The position numbers were made by a program, and so were the translations under genes. From Rhizobium sp. Root1334 (GTDB lineage: Bacteria > Pseudomonadota > Alphaproteobacteria > Rhizobiales > Rhizobiaceae): a DNA stretch of 64,000 nucleotides. Every line of letters starts with the position of its first letter. The first letter of the stretch is position 1. Positions 8,509 to 16,320 of the stretch are shown piece after piece. The notes under the pieces are model-generated. The model searched no databases. It saw only the letters and a program-made list of their open reading frames with translations, and was not told where the DNA came from. Location of the stretch: positions 372,001 through 436,000 of the forward strand of contig NZ_LMEY01000012.1 of assembly GCF_001426665.1 (NCBI RefSeq). Direction: 5' to 3'.

Positions 8509-10377
8509 CTATCCGAGAACGAGTTTGACGTCGTTCAGCACTGTCGCCATATCCCGAGCCTGATGCCTTGTCGTGACATTCAGCGTGAGATCGAGACCTT
8601 TGCCATCAGGTGTCGGCGTCCAGCATCCCGCAGCCGCGATCCGGTGCCGTTCCTCTTTATCCTCCTGATAACGGTCCCATCTGCGTCGTGTCAGTACCGG
8701 GTGCAGGGTCAAGACAAGGCGGAAAGCCGATGCGTCGGTCGTAACCTTCATCGCGATCTTGCGATTGCTCGTGAAAATCTGGAACTCGGGGCTGGGTTCG
8801 TCTGGAACTTTGAATGCCGGACATACCGCGTTCAAGCGCGAACGGAAGCATTGCCAAAGGGTCGCCAGATCAGCTTTGTCACGCCCGTTATCAGCCATTT
8901 CGGCATCATGCTGAGCGTCTTCACCCTCTTTTGACACATTGAAATACATCGATCTGAACCCTGGCCGCGCCCTGTCCACAGCGTCGGCAACCAGATTTTC
9001 TTCCACGATGCGCAATGCCAGATTACCCTGGCTGATCCCAAGGTGCTTCGCATAGGAGAAGAACGTCATCATCCCGCGCCTCGGCTCTCGCTCAACCGAT
9101 TGTGTGACCTTCTGGATCAAGCTGGTAACGGCTCGGGCGGAGACCCTGCCGCCGCGTTTTCCATCGACCGGCAGCCCGAGAAACTCCTGGACCTTGCCTG
9201 CCTTGACCAGCACACGGAACTCGTGACCTGGGAGCCCAGCGATATCCCATGTGTCGGTCGACGGCACCAAATCCTCGACGGCTACCTTTAGCGTCCGAAA
9301 TGTGTCCTCGTTGAACGACAAGGCATCGCCGTTCCATTTTGCATCCGGCATGAGACCGAGCTGCTGAACGAATTTGCTCACCCCTTTTGGAGGCAAGCCA
9401 AGTTCCCGAGCCGCTTCCAACAGCGTACGTTCGCCTCGTTCGGAGGGGCGGTACCGCACGAACTTGCGACCCAATGTGCCGACCTGGGCAAACTCCTCAA
9501 ACAACACTGTCTCGATGTACGACTTCAAACGGCTATTAGGCCGGACACCCCAATAGCCGTGGAAGCCGGGCAACGACGCATGGAAGCCGTTGCGACGAGC
9601 TTCGTCGGGCACATGAGTGACGAACCAGCCCCGGACAGAATTGCGCAAGTCACCGTCTTCCAGCTCAAGGATCGAGAATCCGAACTCGGCGTCGGCCGCC
9701 GATGGCGGAAGAAGCTTCGCTGGGTTGTCGCTTTGCATCCAACGACTGAAGAAGGTTGCGCCATCGATAATGTCGAAGAGATCGTAGCCCGCGAGCGGGC
9801 CGCGTTCGCGTTCCCCTGAGATCAGACGGGAGATAACGAAGGAATGGAGGCGGAGAGAAATCCCTTCAGTCGGTGTCACGCTCACCTTCGCGAGGGGGTA
9901 GCCCGTTGGCGAATGATCGAAATGCGGCCAGCTCCAGTTCATACGGCTGCCTTGCACAGACGTCGCCAGCCGGACCTCATGAACGGGACAGGCATACAGA
10001 TCGGCAATGTCCCACCAGACGCGGTGGAAGCGGCTTTCTCCCAAGCATTTCGGGCAAAACCGCCGGAATTTGAACGAGACCTGTTTTTGCCGCAGGCGCT
10101 CATGCCCCAACGAATAGAACGCATCCCTCAGAATGGGGGTGGCGTTCCTCAAACGATCCTTGAACGTCTGATCCAGCGGCAATCGCTCCAGGGAGTGCAA
10201 GAGCTGCTCCGGTTTGATGTTGCTCCCATCGAGGCCAATCTCGTTCGCATAGACCCGAAGGCTGTCATGACCCTCGTCGGCGACTTCCCGAGCGAAGTAG
10301 CTATAGGACGGTTCGCCAATTTCCGGCTTCAATCGCCAGCGGGAGAAAGGCCGTGCAAGCTTGAAATCCAGGCTCAT
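8509..10377 (-). CDS. tniQ: TniQ-family transposition target-selection protein
   Basis: This 622-aa protein has a TniQ/TnsD N-terminal domain. The opening LARPFSRWRLKPEIGEPSYS is typical, followed by a zinc-binding set Cys108, Cys111, Cys130 and His133 (FCPKC...ACPVHE). The rest, rich in small helical DNA-binding-like modules, is less conserved, as in TnsD where the C-terminus reads the attachment site. In Tn7-like elements TniQ/TnsD proteins recruit the TnsC ATPase to a chosen target. The start overlaps the stop of the ATPase gene by 4 nt (ATGA), making it the last gene of a four- or five-gene operon. Its length is nearer TnsD than the short TniQ of CRISPR-associated elements, which fits sequence-specific targeting. 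Confidence 0.87.
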   Translation of the reverse strand: MSLDFKLARPFSRWRLKPEIGEPSYSYFAREVADEGHDSLRVYANEIGLDGSNIKPEQLLHSLERLPLDQTFKDRLRNATPILRDAFYSLGHERLRQKQVSFKFRRFCPKCLGESRFHRVWWDIADLYACPVHEVRLATSVQGSRMNWSWPHFDHSPTGYPLAKVSVTPTEGISLRLHSFVISRLISGERERGPLAGYDLFDIIDGATFFSRWMQSDNPAKLLPPSAADAEFGFSILELEDGDLRNSVRGWFVTHVPDEARRNGFHASLPGFHGYWGVRPNSRLKSYIETVLFEEFAQVGTLGRKFVRYRPSERGERTLLEAARELGLPPKGVSKFVQQLGLMPDAKWNGDALSFNEDTFRTLKVAVEDLVPSTDTWDIAGLPGHEFRVLVKAGKVQEFLGLPVDGKRGGRVSARAVTSLIQKVTQSVEREPRRGMMTFFSYAKHLGISQGNLALRIVEENLVADAVDRARPGFRSMYFNVSKEGEDAQHDAEMADNGRDKADLATLWQCFRSRLNAVCPAFKVPDEPSPEFQIFTSNRKIAMKVTTDASAFRLVLTLHPVLTRRRWDRYQEDKEERHRIAAAGCWTPTPDGKGLDLTLNVTTRHQARDMATVLNDVKLVLG

Positions 10378-11312
10378 TTCTTGGCTCCGATGTCGAAATA
10401 GCGATATGAACGATCCGGATGCATCGGCACCAGCGCCCTGGACGCATCGCGCAGATGTTCACGCATGATTTGGGCTGACCCGTCGTCGATTGCCGAATAG
10501 GAAGCCTGGCGGATGAGGTTTACCAAGCGACCGATCAGACCACCGCTGAAGCGGTGGAGATCGTCCGAAATCCTCTGTTCGGTGAGGTTCGACGACTTCG
10601 AAAATGGAAGGCGGTCCTCAATGGCCAGCAGCAGGCTGCGGAAGTTCTTCTTTTCGTCGTCCTTGGAGAACGCGCGCAGAGTCTCAGAGACGAAGCTTCG
10701 CCCCGACAGCGTCGGCGTTGCCTCAATCGTGTCCAGAATGCTGTCTTCCCCGACCAGCAGGATGCTAGCCAGCTTCTGATCCGCAACCATCTTCACGAAA
10801 CTGATGAAGTTTCGACGGTCCGTCTGGGTGCGCCCATCGTACATGAAATGCGCATCGTCGATGATCAAAAGCTGCGTCTTCGCCCCCGCCAAGCGCAGCA
10901 GCGTCGCATCGGCAACCAGCTTATGTTTGACCGTCAGGGAACGGGCACCAGTCGCGATGCAAATTCGGTCTGCCAGGGAAGGCAACTTCATTTCATCCGA
11001 CGCCTGGACGTAGACGACCGGGTAAGACTCGCCCTCATCATCGTAGGAAGGCGGGTTCTGCGACACGAAGTACCTGCAGATTTCCGTCTTTCCGACGCGG
11101 GATTCCCCAAGGAGGCCGCCGATACGCCCGGCCGACGGATTGCCCCCTTCGACCGGTACGTGAAACTTCCTGATGAATTTGATCCCGTCGCGGAACTGCG
11201 GATACGGCACCAACATCGTGTCCATCAATGTCTGCCGGACGCTGGCCGACTGCTTCGCCGCCTCGATCCGTTCCTCTGCCGTCATCGGCTTGCTGTTACG
11301 CCTGTACTCCAT
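10374..11312 (-). CDS. tniB: TnsC/TniB-like AAA+ transposition ATPase
   Basis: This 312-aa protein is an AAA+ regulator of a DDE transposase. Walker A is GESRVGKT at 69-76, Walker B LLIIDDAH at 148-155, and an Arg/Ser-rich sensor region follows (SGRSFVSETLRAFSKDDE). The C-terminal helices (RFSGGLIGRLVNLIRQASY) match the TniB lid. In the Tn7 and Tn5053 families this protein links target selection by TniQ/TnsD to the transposase. Its ATG is joined to the transposase stop as TGATG, a one-base overlap, and its stop overlaps the tniQ start. Translational coupling therefore runs through the operon. Confidence 0.9.
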   Translation of the reverse strand: MEYRRNSKPMTAEERIEAAKQSASVRQTLMDTMLVPYPQFRDGIKFIRKFHVPVEGGNPSAGRIGGLLGESRVGKTEICRYFVSQNPPSYDDEGESYPVVYVQASDEMKLPSLADRICIATGARSLTVKHKLVADATLLRLAGAKTQLLIIDDAHFMYDGRTQTDRRNFISFVKMVADQKLASILLVGEDSILDTIEATPTLSGRSFVSETLRAFSKDDEKKNFRSLLLAIEDRLPFSKSSNLTEQRISDDLHRFSGGLIGRLVNLIRQASYSAIDDGSAQIMREHLRDASRALVPMHPDRSYRYFDIGAKK

Positions 11313-13624
11313 CAGCGAGCCTCCCAGAAATCGGGCTTGTCAAAATCGGGATCACGGTCGTCGCGCTGCCCCGGATTAGGTTCGTTCTCTTGGCTCTCCA
11401 GTCCCACTGGCCCATCGTCACCCGTGGCGCTGTCATTGCTGGCAGGAGTGGTCGGGACCTCCTGATCGCCGTCCTTAGGCTCCGGCATGCGGCTACGACG
11501 GTTGTCGCTCACCTTTGCTGCAGGCGTCGCGACCTCTGGGCTGAAGTAGTCGATGTGTGTGTCGACCGCTTCGTCCGGTGTCAGTTCGACGATCCTGGAC
11601 AGACGCGCCTTTGCTGCATCCGAACGGATGAATTTCGCCAGTGCCTTTGCAGGCTCATATTTCCGATGGCGCTTATGGAATTCGGCCATGCGCAGTTCCA
11701 GGTCGCGACGGGCCTTCATCAAGCCCTTGCTGTCCGTCACTTTGCCAATCGTCGCCTTGTGGTGCTTGATGGCCTTCTGGTGTTCGAAGAGCGTCAGCCC
11801 GTTCGCGTACTTGGCATCCCGGTCAATCACAGGCAGCTTGATTACGACATTCCTGTACGGGTCATTGACGTAGAGCCAACCCACATCGTTCGGATCGCGC
11901 GTGACTTGGTAGATGGTGCCCTTGTGCTTGCCCTTGCCGTCACGATGTTTCGGATGCTGTTTGAGAGCATGCAGTTCCGGCGACCAGTAATGCAGGTAAT
12001 CGAGGCGGATGCCGTCGCGCTGAACGGTCACGCCGTCGGTGTAACCGACAATACGGATGAAGACGTCCGGATTGATCGGAGGGCGCGTGGGCGATCCGAT
12101 GATACCGCGATCCCAACGATCACAGGGATAGTCTTCGAGCGTGATCAACGGTCCCAAACCAGCTTTCAGGCTGCGATTGTGCACCTCAGCGAAATAGTGG
12201 GTCAAAAACCCGTGCAGTTCGTCCAGGCGCAACTGGGGAACCGCCTTCTCCTTCTCATCGTCGAATTCATCACGCTCCTCTGGTGATCCGGCGGTCGAAC
12301 CCGGCAGACGATGAATGAGCTGCTTATTCAGGATCGAGAACAGGCGCTCGGTCGCCCCCTTTTCCCAAGGGTGGCCGGGCCGGTACTCGATCAGAGTGAA
12401 ACCCAGTTCACGCGCCGCATTGCGGATGTCATTGCCGATCAGGTGCATGTCATTGTCGACACCGATCCGGAATGGAATACCGAACCAGGGCCAGGTCACA
12501 CCCTCAGGCAGAGTCGCCGGGTCCTTGGGAAAAACCGCGTGCTTCAGGCCAGCGATGAAACTGGTGATCGATGGTGCGCCGAACGTGATGTAGAAGCCCA
12601 AGACAATGCCCGAGTGCCGATCCCGGAAAACCAGGATGTTCGGACGACCAAAGGCAAAGCGCGATGTCGGGTCGAAGACAAACACGTCGAGGGTCGTGTA
12701 GTCGATATCGACCACATCCAGCGGATGGTCAGGCAAGGCTAAACGCATCTTTGCCGAGGTCAGGCGGGCAGCTGCATCTGGCCCCTGACCCAAGTAGATT
12801 TTGCTGTATGGATCGGCATCTTTCAGGAAACGTTGGTAATGGCGATCCGAGCATTTGCGGAACTCGGCAGCCACGTCATGGTACTCTGCTCCTTCAGCAG
12901 TCAGGGATTCCATCGCTGCCTTGATGGTGAGGTAGGTTCCCTCCGGATCGCTCAGGGCGATGATGAGAGCTTCGCGTAAAGCCTCATAGAAGCGTGTGCT
13001 CTTGCGCTTCAGGGTGTTGCCGGGATTGGGCAACGGAGCCATCGAGGCGATACGGTCATCGGTACGACGGCGAGACTTTTTGATCCAGCGATACATCGTC
13101 GCGTCCGATGGCGGGTCCTCCTGGCGTCGCTCGGAAACGGTCTTCTTCGCCATGCGCAGCGCGGCAGTCGTCTCCTTGCCGCTGTACAGTTCATCGACAA
13201 TCCGGAAATACTCGTCCACATATTCCAGTGCTCGGTGCGCGCGCTCACGCTGGCTGATGGTCAGGTTCAGCGAGTTTTGAGGTTGGCCAGCATCCGGCTT
13301 CAGGCTGAAATTCAACGCGCGGCCCTGTCCCACCAGCCAGAAGTATTGGTGTCCCGTCATCGGAAACGGCGTAGCGTACTGGAACTCGTGGAACAGCATC
13401 GTTTTCGGCATCCCAGGCCCTGAATTCTGCCAACCCTTGAATTCGTAGACGGAGAATGTCCGTTTGTCGGCCAGGTACAGGGCAACGCGCTCGCCCATGG
13501 CGATCCCGGGGAGCTGAGAGTTGTATTGATTGACCGGCGTTTCCGGCAACGCAAAGTCGCGCGGTGACAGGATCGCCGTCGCCTTGGCCAGCAGGGTCTC
13601 AAATTTTTCAGAAGCAATAGACAT
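11312..13624 (-). CDS. tnsB: TnsB/TniA-like DDE transposase with Mu-type C-terminal domain
   Basis: This 770-aa protein is the catalytic transposase. Residues 150-190 form a helix-turn-helix segment (DPPSDATMYRWIKKSRRR) that should bind repeats in the element ends. The retroviral-integrase-like core carries Asp306 or Asp308 (VVDIDYT), Asp390 (GVDND) and Glu426 (KGATERL), a D-D-35-E spacing. A Mu-type beta-barrel domain follows around 510-620, and the C-terminus is charged and disordered (many P, E and D), the usual TnsC-interaction tail. The catalytic triad is intact, so strand transfer should be possible. It starts three bases after the stop of the TnsA-like gene and overlaps the ATPase gene by one base. 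Confidence 0.92.
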   Translation of the reverse strand: MSIASEKFETLLAKATAILSPRDFALPETPVNQYNSQLPGIAMGERVALYLADKRTFSVYEFKGWQNSGPGMPKTMLFHEFQYATPFPMTGHQYFWLVGQGRALNFSLKPDAGQPQNSLNLTISQRERAHRALEYVDEYFRIVDELYSGKETTAALRMAKKTVSERRQEDPPSDATMYRWIKKSRRRTDDRIASMAPLPNPGNTLKRKSTRFYEALREALIIALSDPEGTYLTIKAAMESLTAEGAEYHDVAAEFRKCSDRHYQRFLKDADPYSKIYLGQGPDAAARLTSAKMRLALPDHPLDVVDIDYTTLDVFVFDPTSRFAFGRPNILVFRDRHSGIVLGFYITFGAPSITSFIAGLKHAVFPKDPATLPEGVTWPWFGIPFRIGVDNDMHLIGNDIRNAARELGFTLIEYRPGHPWEKGATERLFSILNKQLIHRLPGSTAGSPEERDEFDDEKEKAVPQLRLDELHGFLTHYFAEVHNRSLKAGLGPLITLEDYPCDRWDRGIIGSPTRPPINPDVFIRIVGYTDGVTVQRDGIRLDYLHYWSPELHALKQHPKHRDGKGKHKGTIYQVTRDPNDVGWLYVNDPYRNVVIKLPVIDRDAKYANGLTLFEHQKAIKHHKATIGKVTDSKGLMKARRDLELRMAEFHKRHRKYEPAKALAKFIRSDAAKARLSRIVELTPDEAVDTHIDYFSPEVATPAAKVSDNRRSRMPEPKDGDQEVPTTPASNDSATGDDGPVGLESQENEPNPGQRDDRDPDFDKPDFWEAR

Positions 13625-13627
13625 GGA

Positions 13628-14386
13628 TTACACCTTCATAATCAGGGAGTTCATGGTCAGCCGTTTGCCGAGGTCGAGGCGGACTTCGCCGCGCATCGCC
13701 AGTTGCATCACAGCCGTGAAAACAGGGTTGGACTGAGGAAGGACAGTCGCACGCTCGTCGCCCTCCCAGATGACCGCGTGCTGGGGTGAGCCCAGGTGTC
13801 GCCAGACATCATCGATTGTGGCCGGATGTACGAGTGAGCCAATGGCGTCACGAACACGATCCAGATTGACCGGTTGCGAGCGAACCTCCCGGTGTTGCCA
13901 CATCTGCCGCAGGTTCGACAGGCGGGGCTCGATACGAAGCGTCGCCTCGTTCAGAACCCGGAAGACGCAACCGAAAACGTCCAGATAATAGCTAACGAGC
14001 GCGTTCGCCTCGCTGACATGCCACGGCCGCTCTTCCTGCATGTAGAAGTTCTCATACTTCAGAAAGACGACCGAACCGTCACGCCGTTTGGCCGCCACAT
14101 CCGCGAAGTGATGCAGACGATCCTCGACACCAGGCTCGATTTCCACCCAGGCATCGGCGATCAGCGGATACGGAGAGATCGCCACGACATCCGGATCGGT
14201 GTCGAGGTGAAGAACGCCATCAGCCATGAGAGGGGAACGGCAGCGAATGCCGCCACTGACGCATTTGCGCGTGGGAAACTCCACGGGTAGCATCTTGTGG
14301 CGGACACGCTTGGGCGGGTCATAGACCGGCTCATGCTCTGCCGAAAACAGGGAATTCAGCACCGTGTAGACAGATTTAGCGCGCAT
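13628..14386 (-). CDS. tnsA: TnsA-like partner of the transposase, degenerate active site
   Basis: The start at 14384-14386 is chosen because GAGG lies at good distance upstream and residues before it look non-coding. This gives 252 aa. Residues 50-112 follow the TnsA nuclease layout: RSPLMADGVLHLDTDPDV, then FADVAA (Asp96) and a strand ending in Lys110 (VVFLK). Canonical TnsA needs a Glu in the first segment, the Asp, and Gln-x-Lys. Here the Glu position is Met54 and the Gln position is Phe108, while Asp96 and Lys110 remain. The C-terminal 100 residues resemble the TnsA winged-helix domain. Position and order (upstream of tnsB, tnsC and tniQ) are those of tnsA in Tn7-like elements. Whether it still cuts DNA is doubtful. 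Confidence 0.65.
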   Translation of the reverse strand: MRAKSVYTVLNSLFSAEHEPVYDPPKRVRHKMLPVEFPTRKCVSGGIRCRSPLMADGVLHLDTDPDVVAISPYPLIADAWVEIEPGVEDRLHHFADVAAKRRDGSVVFLKYENFYMQEERPWHVSEANALVSYYLDVFGCVFRVLNEATLRIEPRLSNLRQMWQHREVRSQPVNLDRVRDAIGSLVHPATIDDVWRHLGSPQHAVIWEGDERATVLPQSNPVFTAVMQLAMRGEVRLDLGKRLTMNSLIMKV

Positions 14387-14570
14387 GACGCACCTCACAG
14401 TCCGGCAGCGGTACTCCCTCGTCACGGAAGGTGGCCTTTGGCACAGTCGACATCGCGCGCAGCGACATGACGACGTGCTCTGGCACCCCCAGCACAAGGA
14501 GTTGTTCGACGGAAACGGGCTTACAAGCCACGCGTCCGCCATCGAAAGAGCCGTTCATCACAGCCTCCAT
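14376..14570 (-). CDS. Small ORF at the head of the transposition operon
   Basis: This 64-aa frame starts with an ATG at 14568-14570 preceded by CAGGAG with an 8-base spacer, a convincing ribosome binding site, and ends 11 nt inside the TnsA-like gene. That arrangement is typical of coupled translation. The sequence (VACKPVSVEQLLVLGVPEHV and VPKATFRDEGVPLPDCE) has an amphipathic helical look and no known motif. It could be a small regulator or accessory factor of transposition. I do not recognise a family. Confidence 0.5.
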   Translation of the reverse strand: MEAVMNGSFDGGRVACKPVSVEQLLVLGVPEHVVMSLRAMSTVPKATFRDEGVPLPDCEVRHAR

Positions 14571-14816
14571 CGTTCGCGCTCCTGACAGGAAGCGCGGTGG
14601 AACTCGGATAGGAATGGATGTCGCTGAACCTCGAAGGGGTCAGAATCCTATCGCTAGACCGTGGTGATGGAAGAAGTTCGGAATAGGCTTCATCGCACGC
14701 AGATGCCCTTCGTCACGAGACGACCGGGGTGCACAGCGATGGCAATTATCGAGGAAGTTCATTTTTTTCCACCGTTCCCTAAGTTGGGTTGACCTCGGTG
14801 GGATGGGGCTCAGCAA

Positions 14817-14849
14817 GTCAGCCGAGCAAAAACGCTTTGCTTAGCTGAC
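14817..14849. repeat. Near-perfect 14-bp inverted repeat (hairpin)
   Basis: The left arm 14817-14830 (GTCAGCCGAGCAAA) and right arm 14836-14849 (TTTGCTTAGCTGAC) pair over 14 positions with one mismatch and one G-U, around a 5-base loop. No T-run follows on either side, so it is not an obvious terminator. It may be an operator, a transposase-binding structure or part of a small RNA. Confidence 0.6.
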
Positions 14850-14855
14850 GATTGC

Positions 14856-14874
14856 CGAACGGACATCCCGTTCG
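14856..14874. repeat. 7-bp perfect inverted repeat
   Basis: CGAACGG at 14856-14862 and CCGTTCG at 14868-14874 are perfectly complementary around a 5-base loop, just 6 bases after the larger hairpin. The two stems together make a compact structured region between divergent operons. Confidence 0.5.
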
Positions 14875-15174
14875 CTTCGTATGCATAGCTTATAGGTCAC
14901 AGCGTTTTTCCTTTGCTTTTCGGCGCGGAGGAGAAGGTACCTCGGCAATTCCGAACAAGAGATTGCATTTTTCACGGGCATTTTAACCGATCAAAGGAAT
15001 TCTTGGAGAACTCCTTTGGACTCAGGCCATTCAACCCGAAATTATTTTTCCAGAGACACGTCATCTGTCCCGGTTGCCGCCATATGTTCACGTATTGTTC
15101 TTTATGTCAAGCGGCCTTTGTGTCATGCTGTGCCTCACGACATCCTGGCGGATATCGACACCGTGAGAGCCATC

Positions 15175-16113
15175 ATGAACCACAAACCACATCCCGTCCG
15201 TTTCCTCGACCTCCCTGGTATTATTGAAGACCGTCCGGAAAAAATCGGCATCCAGGCGGCGGTCTCGAACCGTGGCTTGTCCGGACGCCGTTCACGCAAG
15301 GAGAATGATGCCGCACTCACCTGGGCTGACAACCGCGACCTCGAAAACATGTCGGTCGAGCAGCAGCAGTTTTACACGCTCCGCATCGAGAAGCTGAAAG
15401 AATTGGTTGGAAGCGTGTTCCTGACTGGGGACGTGCCGAACGTTTACGATGTCTCGAACCTCGTCGGGAAACTGCCGGATCAAGACATCTCGGAATGGAA
15501 CCTGTCTGACCTCGTCATCCCTGGAGGTGGCGGTTTTTCGTATTTTGATTTCGGGCACCAGGAATCGCTGGTTATCGACAAGGAAAAGAACCTGCATTTC
15601 GAAGGTGCCTATGTCCAGATGAAGGAATCGGACGACGAGCGCAGCATTTTCGATTTCTACCTCGTCCTTAACGACCCTAAATTTGACCGGAACGGATTTG
15701 ACCGCACGACTGCGGCGACCCTGGCACGCATGGCCAATTACGTTCACATGCGCATTGGCGAAGACAATACGATTGAGGGTGCGTACCAATTCTTCCCGTA
15801 CTGGAATACTCCCGCGAACGCTAATGAAGAGCTGCGTGGCGATTGGAAGGCCGCGACAGCAGCAATTAACACCGTCATCAAGGCCGCTACGTACATCGCC
15901 TCCGAATCCGTCGCGGATGCGGATATCGAGTTCGGATACGGCAAAGACGCTCCCAGACCATTGGTCGTGGCGGCCTCCGAAGGCGATCTCGATGCTATGG
16001 AAAAGCTCACAAAGCAGGGGTTTCCGATGATCAAGCATGTAGGCCGCAACATCGGTCCGATTGCTGAACTGGAAGAGCCTCGGTTCGAGACGTCCGCGAC
16101 CTACGGGCGGTGA
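15175..16113 (+). CDS. Unrecognised island protein, 312 aa
   Basis: The start at 15175 (ATG after GAGAG) gives 312 aa. An in-frame GTG four codons upstream is an alternative. I recognise no family with confidence. The protein is soluble and acidic with no signal peptide or membrane segment. Residues about 120-250 look like alternating beta strands (FSYFDFGHQES, LHFEGAYVQMKE, RSIFDFYLVL). A short stretch near the C-terminus, PLVVAASEGDLDAMEKLTKQ, resembles half an ankyrin repeat. A decayed copy of its 3' end lies at 19011-19104, so the family has been duplicated within the island on either side of the Gabija-like genes. It stands alone on the plus strand and is followed by a perfect 13-bp hairpin. 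Confidence 0.7.
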   Translation: MNHKPHPVRFLDLPGIIEDRPEKIGIQAAVSNRGLSGRRSRKENDAALTWADNRDLENMSVEQQQFYTLRIEKLKELVGSVFLTGDVPNVYDVSNLVGKLPDQDISEWNLSDLVIPGGGGFSYFDFGHQESLVIDKEKNLHFEGAYVQMKESDDERSIFDFYLVLNDPKFDRNGFDRTTAATLARMANYVHMRIGEDNTIEGAYQFFPYWNTPANANEELRGDWKAATAAINTVIKAATYIASESVADADIEFGYGKDAPRPLVVAASEGDLDAMEKLTKQGFPMIKHVGRNIGPIAELEEPRFETSATYGR

Positions 16114-16128
16114 CCTGTCATGGAAACA

Positions 16129-16161
16129 CCAGGGTCATCACTTTAGGGGTGATGACCCTGG
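16129..16161 (+). terminator. Perfect 13-bp hairpin after the 312-aa gene
   Basis: CCAGGGTCATCAC at 16129-16141 and its exact complement at 16149-16161 flank a 7-base loop, starting 15 bases after the stop codon. The position suits a terminator, but no T-run follows, so it may act factor-dependently or as an mRNA 3' stabiliser. Confidence 0.55.
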
Positions 16162-16320
16162 TCATACAAAGCGTTTATGCCGGTGAACGGCCCGAACGGC
16201 GAGGCAATTGAAGCCGCAGATTTAACGCATCAGTTGTATCATCAACGATCCTCACGGTAAGAATCCATATTTGAAACTGAACCGATTCGTCGGCTTTCAG
16301 GATGGATCGCGGGGATTTCG

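Larger units (their letters stand above)
14571..15174. other. Non-coding gap holding the likely outer end of the Tn7-like element and the divergent promoters
   Basis: Between the transposition operon (minus) and the 312-aa gene (plus) lie about 600 bases with no credible gene. It contains two strong inverted repeats, listed separately, at 14817-14849 and 14856-14874. In Tn7-like elements the tnsA-proximal end with its TnsB-binding repeats should lie here, but I could not find clear direct repeats or a TGT/ACA terminus by eye. Promoters for both flanking units are expected here. Confidence 0.5.

Noticed and set aside
11228..12286. 352-codon open frame on the plus strand
   Set aside because: It lies wholly opposite the tnsB-like gene, which has an intact catalytic triad. 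The frame reflects GC-rich codon bias and has no motif or ribosome site.
14571..15174. Exact terminal repeats or target duplication of the Tn7-like element
   Set aside because: I looked for repeated 8- to 20-base motifs and TGT/ACA ends and found none convincing by eye, so no end is annotated.
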